NCBI RefSeq assembly: GCF_015709515.1
Contig: NZ_JADNQZ010000053.1
Location: 124,001-188,000, forward strand
Reading direction: 5' to 3'
Source of the DNA: Methylocystis sp. H62
GTDB taxonomy: Bacteria; Pseudomonadota; Alphaproteobacteria; Rhizobiales; Beijerinckiaceae
Length of the DNA: 64,000 nucleotides
This document shows, piece after piece, positions 37,075 through 45,494 of the stretch. The translations under genes and the position numbers were made by a program. The first letter of the stretch is position 1; each line of letters begins with the position of its first letter. The notes beneath the pieces are model-generated. The model worked only from the letters and a program-made list of their open reading frames with translations. It made no database searches and was not told the origin of the DNA.

Positions 37075-37365
37075 TTGTGTAGGTGCAACCGCTTTGAGGA
37101 ACTCAAGACCTTCGTGGCGGGCGCCGAAAACGGCGGCTTCGCCAAGGCTGCCGTGCAGCTCGGCAGTTCACCGCCGGCGGTGACGCGTTTGATTGCGTCG
37201 CTCGAAGCGCGGCTTGGCGTGCAACTTTTCAATCGCACGACCCGCATCGTTGATCTGACCGAACCCGGGCTGCGCTTGATCAGGAGGGTGCGTGCGCTGC
37301 TCTTGGATCTCGAAGACGCGGAGAAGGAAGCGATAGGCGAGGGTGGCGTGATCTCGGGCCATTGA
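37075..37365 (+). pseudogene. LysR-type regulator, DNA-binding domain fragment
   Basis: About 85 residues of a LysR helix-turn-helix domain: FEELKTFVAGAENGGFAKAA, LGSSPPAVTRLIASLEARLG, VQLFNRTTRIVDLTEPG, then the start of the linker helix. The sequence stops at a TGA after EGGVISGH, so the entire effector domain is missing. Seven bases further on, in the same frame, a patatin gene body begins. Confidence 0.85.
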
Positions 37366-37371
37366 CGTTGA

Positions 37372-38319
37372 CCGCCTCGCGGACACGGCGGCGGCATTCG
37401 CGGCGTCTTTCCTGCAGCCTTCCTGGCCGAACTCGAAAGCCGCTTCCTGGGTGGCGCATCCATCGCGAATCACTTCGACATGATCGCGGGCACCTCAACG
37501 GGCGGCATCATCGCGCTTGCCCTTGCCCACGGAATGACGGCCCGACAGGCTTTGAACATCTACCTCGAGCGCGGCGAGCGCATCTTTCCGCCAGCGGCCG
37601 CGCTCAGCAAGGTGTCGAGGATGCTGCGCTGGGTGTTCAAGCCGAAGCACGACCAAGCTGCCCTCAAGGAAGAACTGCTGCGAATCTTCGGCGACAAAGT
37701 GCTCGACGACGCCGTCACCCGGCTTGTTATCCCGAGCTTCGAAGGGCGCCACGGTGAGCCCTTCCTCTACAAGACGCCGCACCACCCGGACTATCAGAAG
37801 GACCGGCACAAGAAGTTTGCGCATGTAGCGCTCCACACAACGGCGGCCCCGTCCTATTACCCCGGTGTCGAGGATGACGGTTACGTCATGATCGATGGCG
37901 GCGTCTGGGCCAACAATCCGGTGATGAACGCCCTGGTCTATGGCCTCGCCTGCTTCGACCTTGCGCGCGAGAATGTGCGCATCCTGAGCTTGGGCACGGG
38001 CGAAGCCACCTTCACTGTCGATGAGCGGGCGCGCAACGGCGGCATCAAAGACTGGGCGTTCATGCGCTCCTTCAATGCGGCCGCACGCGCGCAGTCGCGC
38101 AATGCCCTCGGCCAGTCCTATTTACTGGTTGGCAAGAACAACGTCGTCCGTATCGACGTACCGGAAAGCGACGCGCCGATCGCAATGGACGACGTGCAGC
38201 GCTCGGTGCGTGAATTGCCCATGGTGGCGCGCAGTCTCATCGAAGGCGCCGGGCATCACATCGAGCGGGTCTTTCTCGATGGCGCGGTCGAAAAATTCAT
38301 CCGTTGCCCGATGACATAG
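37372..38319 (+). pseudogene. Patatin-like phospholipase (CapV type), 5'-truncated
   Basis: The open frame carries a nearly full patatin domain: GGGIRGVFPAAFLAELE (oxyanion loop), IAGTSTGGIIALALAHG (catalytic Ser), AAPSYYPG and MIDGGVWANNP (catalytic Asp). This resembles the CapV effector of CBASS systems. No start codon precedes the GGGIRG motif: two in-frame TGA codons (37363, 37369) lie just upstream, and the usual first 8-10 residues with DGGG are lost (His replaces the Asp). The first ATG (37480) would remove the oxyanion loop. No CD-NTase gene is nearby. Probably inactive. Confidence 0.8.
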
Positions 38320-38743
38320 CTTCTGATCGGGTATTTGTCCCTACAGGGCCGTCAGCAGACGACGAGAAGGTGTCAGAGACCTCGAACCAATTGCCATCAT
38401 TGCCCATGCCATGATTGGCCCCCATGCAGGAACACTGGCATTCGTGGCCCCGCGCTTCCTGGCACTCCCTCACGCAGACTTCCTGCTCGCGATTGGGCCG
38501 GATGATATAGACCCTACCGTATCGCAGCAGTGCGCGATCGACGAAGTCGTTGCACCACGATTTCGGAAGCTCCCAATAGGCGTCGCTTCCGCCAAGGCGA
38601 CGGCTGCGAATGTTAAGGTGCTCACGGCGCGTCCGCGGAAACTAAACGAGAAACAACTTCTCGTGTCTTCGATCGTACGGTAGTGGCGTGATATCCGCGT
38701 GCGTTTGTTCTTCATCGATAGAGTGAGAGTTCGGCCGGTTTTC
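38320..38743. other. Gene-free stretch
   Basis: Open frames of 80-90 codons occur on both strands (for example 38411-38683 plus) but have no ribosome site or protein-like pattern. I see no supported gene here. Confidence 0.5.
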
Positions 38744-38799
38744 CGTGACGGGATGCAGGTGCGAGAGAGGCTCGCGTTGCCCGTCGTGGAGTTTTGGTT
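38744..38799 (+). promoter_or_regulatory. Leader element, copy 1, upstream of the DUF932 gene
   Basis: About 56 bases opening CGTGACGGG and containing CAGGT, CGAGAGA and GTCGTGGAGTTTT just before the ATG. A near copy lies in front of the parB-like gene at 40121-40179. The GGAG in it can serve as the ribosome site. Confidence 0.6.
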
Positions 38800-40017
38800 A
38801 TGAACATCGATGTTGCGAGCGCCGCGGCTGCGGGCGCGGGTTCGGCCGGGTTTGCCGACGAGAGCGGTTTCAAGGTGGATCTGTCACGCGGTCAGCGTAT
38901 CGGCCGCGTGTCGTCGGAATGGTTTTCCCGTCCCGATGACGAGCGGTTTTTGTCCCTGTCGGAACTGTTCGTCGCCGTTCGCGGCCGCTCGGAGCGCAGC
39001 CGCACGCGGACGGTGGAGAGCGCCGAGATCCAGGTGGAGGCGCGCGGCGCCAACGCCGAGCACCTGACGCTGGCCTTGCCGGGTTCGGACGTTCCGGTCG
39101 CGCCGACGCACTGGAGCTTCGGTCAGCTCTGTAGCCTCGTCGGCGCGCCGGCGAGTTACTTGCGCGACCTGCCAGCCCCTCTCGCCGCCGTCAACCTCCA
39201 GCATGGCCTGCTGTCGCATCGCGCCGAGTTGATCAAAACGCTCGAAGCCGAGGACGACAGGGCGGAGCTGCGCGCCGTCACCGGTCCCGATTATGGTCGT
39301 ATCTGGGACCATGAACTCGTCGCCGCCGTGATGAAGATCGCGGGAAACGGAACAGGCGACACGCGTTGGAAAGTTCCTGGCGTCCTCGACTGGGCGAACA
39401 TGACCCACAATCCCTATGTCGACGTCTCCAAGGAGACGACAACGCTTTACGCCAGCGATCGCGACGTCTTTCTTTTTCTCGTCGACGATACGCACCCGAT
39501 CGAGGCCGGCCGTCTACCGAACGGCGATCCAGATGTGTTCTTTCGCGGCTTTTATTGCTGGAACAGCGAGGTCGGCTCGAAAACGCTCGGCATCGCCTCC
39601 TTCTATCTTCGCGCCGTGTGCATGAACCGCAACCTCTGGGGTGTCGAAGGTTTCGAGGAAATCAGCATCCGGCACAGCAAATTCGCGGCGCAGCGCTTCG
39701 CCCATGAGGCGGCGCCGGCTCTCGAGAATTTCGCGCGGTCCTCGCCGGCGCCTTTCATCGCAGGCATCAGAGCGGCGCGCGAACGCATCGTCGCCCGCAA
39801 GGACGAGGAACGGGAGGCGTTTCTGCGTAAGCGCGGGTTCAGCAAAGCCGAAACGGCCAAAGTGATCGCGACGGTTCTGAATGAAGAAGGCCACCCGCCG
39901 GAGAGCATCTTCGACTTCGTGCAGGGCATCACCGCGATCGCCCGCGCCAAGCCGCATCAGGATGCGCGCCTCGAGATCGAGGGCAAGGCCAAAGCGTTGT
40001 TGGAGCGCGCCGCCTGA
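38800..40017 (+). CDS. DUF932 protein (phage/plasmid-related)
   Basis: A 405-residue DUF932 protein. It has QRIGRVSSEWFSRPDDERFLSL, WSFGQLCSLVGAPASYLRDL, VTGPDYGRIWDHELVAAV, FRGFYCWNSEVGSKTLGIA and MNRNLWGVEGFEEISIRHS. The family is common on plasmids, phages and ICEs and its biochemical role is unknown. The ATG at 38800 is used because GGAG stands nine bases before it. It is the first gene of a backbone run with ParB and toprim proteins. Confidence 0.9.
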   Translation: MNIDVASAAAAGAGSAGFADESGFKVDLSRGQRIGRVSSEWFSRPDDERFLSLSELFVAVRGRSERSRTRTVESAEIQVEARGANAEHLTLALPGSDVPVAPTHWSFGQLCSLVGAPASYLRDLPAPLAAVNLQHGLLSHRAELIKTLEAEDDRAELRAVTGPDYGRIWDHELVAAVMKIAGNGTGDTRWKVPGVLDWANMTHNPYVDVSKETTTLYASDRDVFLFLVDDTHPIEAGRLPNGDPDVFFRGFYCWNSEVGSKTLGIASFYLRAVCMNRNLWGVEGFEEISIRHSKFAAQRFAHEAAPALENFARSSPAPFIAGIRAARERIVARKDEEREAFLRKRGFSKAETAKVIATVLNEEGHPPESIFDFVQGITAIARAKPHQDARLEIEGKAKALLERAA

Positions 40018-40120
40018 TCATCGTGACGCAATGACGCCGAGACCACGGTTCTCTGGCGCTGTGCCTTCCTCCTTTTATTTTTCGGCGTCGCCCTCAGAGT
40101 AAGAGGGCGGCGCTGCGCTT

Positions 40121-40179
40121 CGTGACGGGTTTCAGGTCGAGAGAAAGGCTTTCGGCCGCCTGTCGCGGAGTTTACTTCC
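40121..40179 (+). promoter_or_regulatory. Leader element, copy 2, upstream of the parB-like gene
   Basis: Starts CGTGACGGG, then CAGGTCGAGAGAAAGGCT and TGTCGCGGAGTTTAC before the ATG. Roughly three quarters of positions match copy 1 at 38744 when short gaps are allowed. Confidence 0.6.
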
Positions 40180-42309
40180 ATGGCCAAGACGGCTCAGAAA
40201 ATCCAGTTGAGCGCCTCGCGCGATATCCCCTTCAACAAGCTGGTGCTGTCGCAATCCAATGTGCGGCGCATCAAGGCCGGCGTTTCGATCGAGGAACTCG
40301 CGGAGGACATCGCCCGCCGCACGTTGTTGCAGAGCATCACCGTGCGGCCGGTGCTCGATGAGAACGGCGCCGAGACCGGCATGTTCGAAATCCCCGCCGG
40401 CGGCCGCCGCTACCGCGCGCTCGAACTGCTCGTGAAGCAAAAGCGCCTGGCTCGCAATGCGCCGATCCCCTGCGTCGTGCGCACCGAGGGAACGCCGGAG
40501 GAGGACAGTCTCGCCGAGAATATCCAGCGCGCACCTTTGCATCCGCTGGACCAGTTCCGGGCCTTTCTGGCGCTGCGCGAAAAAGGCCAAAGCGAAGAAG
40601 AGATCGCGGCGGCGTTTTTCGTCAGCGTTGCCGTCGTCAAGCAGCGTCTCCGGCTCGCGTCTGTCTCGCCAAAACTGCTCGACATTTACGCCGAAGATGG
40701 CATGACGCTCGACCAACTCATGGGTTTCACCGTCAGTTCGGACCACGAACGCCAGGAGCAGGTCTGGGAGGCGATCCAGCGCTCCTACAACAAGGAAGCC
40801 TATCAAATCCGCCGGCTTCTGACCGAGGGCGCCGTGCGCGCCAGCGACAAGCGGGCGCAATATGTCGGCGAAGATTACATCGCGGCCGGCGGCGCCGTCA
40901 TGCGCGATTTGTTCCAGAACGACGACGGCGGCTGGCTGCAGGACGTTGGGCTGCTGGACCGGCTGGTCGCGGAAAAACTCGAACGCGACGCGCAAGCCAT
41001 CCGCGCCGAGGGCTGGAAATGGGTCGAGGTCGCGACCGATTTTCCTTACGGCCATACATACGGCCTGCGGCACATCTCGGGAGAGCGCCAACCTCTGACG
41101 GACGAAGAAACCGCGACGCTCGACGCTTTGCGCACCGAGGCCGAACAGCTTGAAGAAGCCCACGCCGATGCGGACGAGATTCCCGAGGAAGTCGATCGGC
41201 GCCTCGGCGAGATCGAGACCGCGATCGCCGCGATCGAGGAAAGGCCGGTCAGCTACGATCCCGTCGAGATCGCCCGGGCGGGCGCGTTCGTCAGCATCGA
41301 TGGTTCGGGCCGGCTGCGCGTCGAGCGCGGCTATGGCCGCCCCGAGGACGAAGCGTCGCTCATTGAACCGGACGTTCCCGATCAGGAGAATGAGAAGGAG
41401 ACCAGCGCCTCGCCCTCATCAGCATTAGCCGCTTCCAAGGCTGTCGCGCCGAACGGTGGCGCGGTTCAATCCGAGCCGGCGGAAGACGAGGACGAAGGTC
41501 TGCGGCCTCTGCCCGATAAATTGCTCACCGAACTTACCGCCTATCGCACGCTGGCGCTGCGCGAAGCGGTGGGCAATGATCCCAGCGTCGCCTTTCTGGC
41601 GGCGCTGCATGTTTTCTGCCTGAAACTGTTCTACCATTACGGCTCCGACTCCTGTCTGGAGATCGAACCGAAATCGGTTGCCTTCGGCGCTCAAGCTCCG
41701 GGACTTGGCGATATGCCGCTCGCAACCAAAGTCGACGCGCGTCATCACGACTGGTCGCAGCTGCTTCCCGCCGATCCCGGCGATCTGTGGGACGCTTTGA
41801 CGACCTTCGACGCCAAGACGCAGCAATGCCTCTTCGCCCATTGCGTCTCGCTTACCGTCAACGCCGTGCATGAAGCCTGGAGCCGCCGGCCAAGGACCAT
41901 CGCCCACGCGGATCGTCTCGCACATGTCCTGTCGCTCGACATCGCCGCGACCGGCTGGACGCCGACCGTCGATAATTTCTTCGGCCGCGTCACCAAAGCG
42001 CGAATCATTGAAGCCGTGCGCGAGGCCAAGGGCGCCGAACAGGCGAAGCGCATCGAGCAGTTGAAGAAAGGAGACCTGGCGCGGGAGGCCGAACAGATGC
42101 TCGCCGGTTCTGGCTGGCTGCCCGAACCGCTGCGCACGCCGGGTCGCGCGCTGCATCGATCGGAGACGGCGAGTGTCTCAGACCATGTCGAAAGCACCGT
42201 CGAAGACACGGCGGCGATAGAGCGCGAAACGGCTATCGACGAAATCGTCGATGAAAGCGATGCTGGCGATGCGTCGGTGGACGAACCCCAGGACGTTGCC
42301 GCCGAATAG
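40180..42309 (+). CDS. ParB/RepB/Spo0J-family protein, long form
   Basis: A 709-residue protein. Residues 15-110 form the ParB nuclease/CTPase-like domain (FNKLVLSQSNVRR, IPAGGRRYRALELL, VRTEGTPEEDSLAENIQR). A KorB/helix-turn-helix region follows at about 115-190 (FLALREKGQSEEEIAAAFFVSVAVVKQRL). The rest is a long acidic coiled region and a C-terminal domain found in element-encoded versions. Such proteins are common next to DUF932 on alphaproteobacterial plasmids and ICEs. A role in partition or regulation is inferred. No parA is adjacent. Confidence 0.9.
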   Translation: MAKTAQKIQLSASRDIPFNKLVLSQSNVRRIKAGVSIEELAEDIARRTLLQSITVRPVLDENGAETGMFEIPAGGRRYRALELLVKQKRLARNAPIPCVVRTEGTPEEDSLAENIQRAPLHPLDQFRAFLALREKGQSEEEIAAAFFVSVAVVKQRLRLASVSPKLLDIYAEDGMTLDQLMGFTVSSDHERQEQVWEAIQRSYNKEAYQIRRLLTEGAVRASDKRAQYVGEDYIAAGGAVMRDLFQNDDGGWLQDVGLLDRLVAEKLERDAQAIRAEGWKWVEVATDFPYGHTYGLRHISGERQPLTDEETATLDALRTEAEQLEEAHADADEIPEEVDRRLGEIETAIAAIEERPVSYDPVEIARAGAFVSIDGSGRLRVERGYGRPEDEASLIEPDVPDQENEKETSASPSSALAASKAVAPNGGAVQSEPAEDEDEGLRPLPDKLLTELTAYRTLALREAVGNDPSVAFLAALHVFCLKLFYHYGSDSCLEIEPKSVAFGAQAPGLGDMPLATKVDARHHDWSQLLPADPGDLWDALTTFDAKTQQCLFAHCVSLTVNAVHEAWSRRPRTIAHADRLAHVLSLDIAATGWTPTVDNFFGRVTKARIIEAVREAKGAEQAKRIEQLKKGDLAREAEQMLAGSGWLPEPLRTPGRALHRSETASVSDHVESTVEDTAAIERETAIDEIVDESDAGDASVDEPQDVAAE

Positions 42310-42330
42310 ACCTCCCCGAGGCCGACCACG

Positions 42331-42358
42331 AGGGACTCGCCAGCAATGGCGGGTCCCT
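42331..42358 (+). terminator. Terminator between parB-like and toprim genes
   Basis: A 12-bp hairpin: AGGGACTCGCCA faces TGGCGGGTCCCT with a GCAA loop, followed by TTTCGCTTT. It stands 21 bases after the parB stop and only 22 bases before the next start codon, so it may attenuate rather than fully stop transcription. Confidence 0.75.
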
Positions 42359-42379
42359 TTCGCTTTGGAGGGCGTACAT

Positions 42380-43420
42380 TTGTCCAGCCCAGCATCAGAA
42401 CTGGCGCGCCGTCTCGCGCGCGAGGCCGAGGCGGTGTGCCGCCATTATCTCTCCAACGGCCGCCGCCACGGCAACTATTGGCTTGTCGGCGATGCGCGAA
42501 ACACGCCCGGCCGCAGCCTGTTCGTTCGCTTGAGCGGGCCTGAAAGCGGCAAGGGCGCCGCTGGAAATTGGGTTGACGCCGCCTTGGGCGAACATGGCGA
42601 TCTGCTCGATATTATCCGCGAGGCGTGTCGCCTCGACGACTTCCGGGATGTGGTCATTGAGGCGCGGCGCTTTCTCAGCCTGCCGCAAACGACACCGGGT
42701 TCGGTCCACCCCCGAATTCAGGCAATCACGCCCATCGGTTCGCCTGAATCGGCGCGACGCTTGTTTGCTATGTCGCGCTCAATAGAAGCCACAATCGTAG
42801 AGACGTATTTGCGCCATCGTGGAATTACGGCGTTGCACGAAACCGCAAATCTGCGCTTCCACCCACGCTGCTACTATCGGCCGGGCCACCACTCGCCGGT
42901 TCAGATCTGGCCCGCAATGATCGCCGCCGTCACCGATTTCGACGGCAAACTCACCGGCGCGCATCGCACCTGGCTCGACCCGTCCGGCCACGACAAGGCG
43001 CCAATCGAGACGCCGAGGCGAGCGATGGGCTCTCTCCTTGGCCACGGCGTCAGATTCGGCGTGGCGCGCGACGTCATCGCGGCTGGCGAAGGCATCGAAA
43101 CCGTGCTGTCGCTTCGCTGCGTCATGCCCGCCATGCCGATGATGGCGGCGCTGTCGTCCGCGCATCTCGCCGCCATCCTGTTTCCTGCATCGCTGCATCG
43201 CCTCTACATTCTTCGCGAAAACGATGCGGCGGGCGATAATGCGGCGGCGATCCTGGTCGAGCGTGCAACGGCAGCCGGGATCGAGGCGATTATCCTGTCG
43301 CCGGCTTTTGACGACTTCAACGACGATCTTCGCCGCCTCGGCGTCGACGATCTGCGAGCGGCGATCAGAGGCCAGATTGCTCCGGAAGACGTCGCCCGCT
43401 TCATGAGATTTCCGGCGTGA
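42380..43420 (+). CDS. Toprim-domain protein (DUF7146-type, plasmid/ICE)
   Basis: A 346-residue protein. The N-terminal part has AVCRHYLSNGRRHGNYWLVGD and WVDAALGEHGDLLDIIR; the toprim core is VIAAGEGIETVLSL and LYILRENDAAGDNAA (acidic metal residues). Such proteins are primase/helicase-like accessory proteins of mobile elements. The start is TTG at 42380, with GGAGG nine bases upstream; the frame before it overlaps the terminator and is not protein-like. Confidence 0.85.
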   Translation: MSSPASELARRLAREAEAVCRHYLSNGRRHGNYWLVGDARNTPGRSLFVRLSGPESGKGAAGNWVDAALGEHGDLLDIIREACRLDDFRDVVIEARRFLSLPQTTPGSVHPRIQAITPIGSPESARRLFAMSRSIEATIVETYLRHRGITALHETANLRFHPRCYYRPGHHSPVQIWPAMIAAVTDFDGKLTGAHRTWLDPSGHDKAPIETPRRAMGSLLGHGVRFGVARDVIAAGEGIETVLSLRCVMPAMPMMAALSSAHLAAILFPASLHRLYILRENDAAGDNAAAILVERATAAGIEAIILSPAFDDFNDDLRRLGVDDLRAAIRGQIAPEDVARFMRFPA

Positions 43421-43599
43421 GCCGATACGGGGAAGGTAGCGCGCGAACTCATGTCGGACTTGTCGCGCCGGCTCGGCGCGCTTTCCAAAAGCTTCGGAGA
43501 GGACCGCGGCTCAGGCCTTCATAGAGGGCGACCTTGCGGCAAGCGGTCCGGCCCGCAATGGCTGCGGGCTGACTATTTTCCGTCGCGCCCTAGGGGCGC

Positions 43600-43751
43600 T
43601 TTACAGCGCGAACAAAATAGCCAGCCCTCCGCCATCCTCCACTTCGTTTCGGCCCTTCGCTGCGCTTCGGGTGCAAGCCCGGCCCGCCCGCCACCTTTCG
43701 TCGCCACGAAGGCCGCGAGGGTCGCGGTCGATCCGACGAAGGAAAGCGCAA
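43600..43751 (+). promoter_or_regulatory. Leader with hairpin and TCCGCC-TCCTCC motif upstream of DUF2493 gene
   Basis: The 331 bases 43421-43751 have no gene. A hairpin (GCGCCC/GGGCGC around 43585-43599) is followed by CTCCGCCATCCTCCACTTCG and TTCGGCCC at 43626-43655. A similar hairpin-plus-motif stands before the DUF736 gene at 49831-49910, suggesting common control. Confidence 0.5.
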
Positions 43752-44690
43752 ATGACGACCGAACGCGACAACCCAAGCTTCGAGCCGCCGCAGTCTTCAT
43801 CCCCGACCGATCGCGTTCTCGCCGAACTCCAGCTTTACGGCTATCGCCCCTTACAGGACGAACCAGACCCGAGGCCGCTGCCGCAAGCCCAAACAATCGC
43901 GGGCGCTGTCTCCGATATTTTCGACGCCCTCGTCGCCACCTTGGGCGACACCCGCGTCGAACCCGATCTCGAAGAGTTGCTCTGGTCTACCGTCAATCTT
44001 TTTCACCGCGCCATTGCTCGCATCGAGCGCGAACTGGACGACAACGAGCAGGCGCAGCGGCGCGGTCAGAAGGAACAGGACGGCTCCGAAATCCGCTCGG
44101 TGGAACTGGAGCGCCTCATCGCCGAAGGACAGACGCTCATCGAGCGGCGTGACAGCATGGAGCTGTTCCGCGATCACGCCGCCGACCAATTCGAGCGCCA
44201 CGCCGGCTCAAACTGGCGTCCGCGCTCGGGGTCAAAGGTCAACCATCGCGCGCTGACCGCGGCGATGATCGACAGCCGGGATTTTCTCGCCGCCAAACGA
44301 AAGTCCGAAAACGATGTTTTGCTCCCTGTCGGACCCAAGGTCGCCTTCACCGGCGGGCTCGACTTCAACGATCATCGCGCAATCTGGGATCGGCTCGACA
44401 AAGCGCTGGCCAAGCACCCCGACATGGTGCTGCTGCATGGCGGCAGCCCCCGAGGCGCCGAGATCATCGCCGCCTGCTGGGCCGACAATCGCAAGATCGC
44501 TCAGATCGCCTTCAAACCGGACTGGGCGCGTCACGCCAAGGCGGCGCCGTTCAAGCGCAACGACCAAATGCTCGAAACCTTGCCGATCGGCGTCATCGTT
44601 TTCCCGGGCTCCGGGATCTCGGCGAACCTCGCCGACAAAGCGCGCAAGCTCGGCATCCCCGTGTGGAATTTTGCCGACGGCGGCGCGTAA
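43752..44690 (+). CDS. DUF2493 (SLOG-like) protein
   Basis: A 312-residue protein. The first 190 residues are helical and acidic. The C-terminal DUF2493 domain (about 195-310) has KVAFTGGLDFNDHRAIWDRL, MVLLHGGSPRGAEIIAACWA and VIVFPGSGISANLADKARKLG. This is a Rossmann-like SLOG-superfamily fold thought to bind nucleotides. It is regularly part of the DUF932-ParB-toprim run. The ATG at 43752 has GGAAAG before it. Molecular role unknown. Confidence 0.88.
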   Translation: MTTERDNPSFEPPQSSSPTDRVLAELQLYGYRPLQDEPDPRPLPQAQTIAGAVSDIFDALVATLGDTRVEPDLEELLWSTVNLFHRAIARIERELDDNEQAQRRGQKEQDGSEIRSVELERLIAEGQTLIERRDSMELFRDHAADQFERHAGSNWRPRSGSKVNHRALTAAMIDSRDFLAAKRKSENDVLLPVGPKVAFTGGLDFNDHRAIWDRLDKALAKHPDMVLLHGGSPRGAEIIAACWADNRKIAQIAFKPDWARHAKAAPFKRNDQMLETLPIGVIVFPGSGISANLADKARKLGIPVWNFADGGA

Positions 44691-44763
44691 ACGCCGCCAA
44701 CTGCATCGCTGGTGGAGAGATGTGATGCGTGACGTGAACGCTTATTCTATTCGAATTTCCACG

Positions 44764-45471
44764 TCATGCCTTACTGTAGCGCACATATAGACGGTCGGCG
44801 TTGGACCAGTTGATCGCCGCCATGACGGACTTAACGTAATCCGCGGCCTTTGCGCCGAAATCCATCTGATAGGCGTGTTCGAACATGTCGAGGACGAGCA
44901 CCGGATCGCCGCCAGCGATAATTTGCGTGTGATCGTTCGCCCAGGAATTAACGAGCCGCTTGCCATGCTTGTCATAGGCGAGAATGACCCATCCCGAACC
45001 GCCGCCCAGCGCCTTGCCCATGCCGACGAATTCGGAGCGCCAGCGATCGAACGAGCCAAAGTCGCGTTCGATGGCGTCGTTGAGCGCCGCGCCCGGCTTG
45101 TTCGCCTCGCCGAGGCCAGCGAAATAGACTTCATGCAAGATCATGGAATTGGTCGCGATCAGTTCCTCGCGCTTGAGGCCGTTGATCTGGAAGCCCGGCG
45201 CCTTGTCGAAATCGAGCCCCGCCAACTGTTCGGCGATGGCGTTCAATCGCTTGACGGCGCCGACGTAGTTATTCTCGTAATGCGAGACGAGAATTTTCTC
45301 GGACAGACCTTTGATTTTCTGAGGATCGAAAGGCATCGGCGCGGCGACGTGAACCGCGCTCTTGCGCGTCGGCGCGGCCTTGTCTTCCGCCCTCGCCGTG
45401 TTTGCCGCGAACGCCGCGCCAGCCGTTGCGGCGGCGCCGATGAAATGTCTGCGGTCGATGTCTTGCGTCAT
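44764..45471 (-). CDS. chrC: Fe/Mn superoxide dismutase with Tat signal (ChrC-like)
   Basis: A 235-residue iron/manganese SOD. A twin-arginine signal (DRRHFIGAAATAGAAFA) precedes the enzyme, so it is probably periplasmic. The metal ligands are visible in ILVSHYENNYVGAVK, NSMILHEVYFAGLG, and the final DMFEHAYQMDFGAK (Asp/His set). It is the last gene of an apparent chrB-chrA-SOD operon, 23 bases after chrA; in Cupriavidus and Ochrobactrum the SOD of the chromate operon is called chrC. It would remove superoxide formed during chromate reduction. Confidence 0.9.
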   Translation of the reverse strand: MTQDIDRRHFIGAAATAGAAFAANTARAEDKAAPTRKSAVHVAAPMPFDPQKIKGLSEKILVSHYENNYVGAVKRLNAIAEQLAGLDFDKAPGFQINGLKREELIATNSMILHEVYFAGLGEANKPGAALNDAIERDFGSFDRWRSEFVGMGKALGGGSGWVILAYDKHGKRLVNSWANDHTQIIAGGDPVLVLDMFEHAYQMDFGAKAADYVKSVMAAINWSNADRLYVRYSKA

Positions 45472-45494
45472 GTTCAGCCTCCTTGAGTTGTCGA

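Noticed and set aside
37372-38319. A complete CBASS system around the CapV-like patatin
   Set aside because: No CD-NTase, ubiquitin-like or Cap2/Cap3 genes are nearby, and the patatin lacks its start and DGGG aspartate.
38411-38715. Opposed 80-90-codon frames before the DUF932 gene
   Set aside because: Neither has a ribosome site or a protein-like pattern, and they overlap each other.
43451-44152. A 233-codon frame on the plus strand before and inside the DUF2493 gene
   Set aside because: Arg/Pro-rich, no ribosome site, and most of it overlaps the clear DUF2493 protein in another frame.
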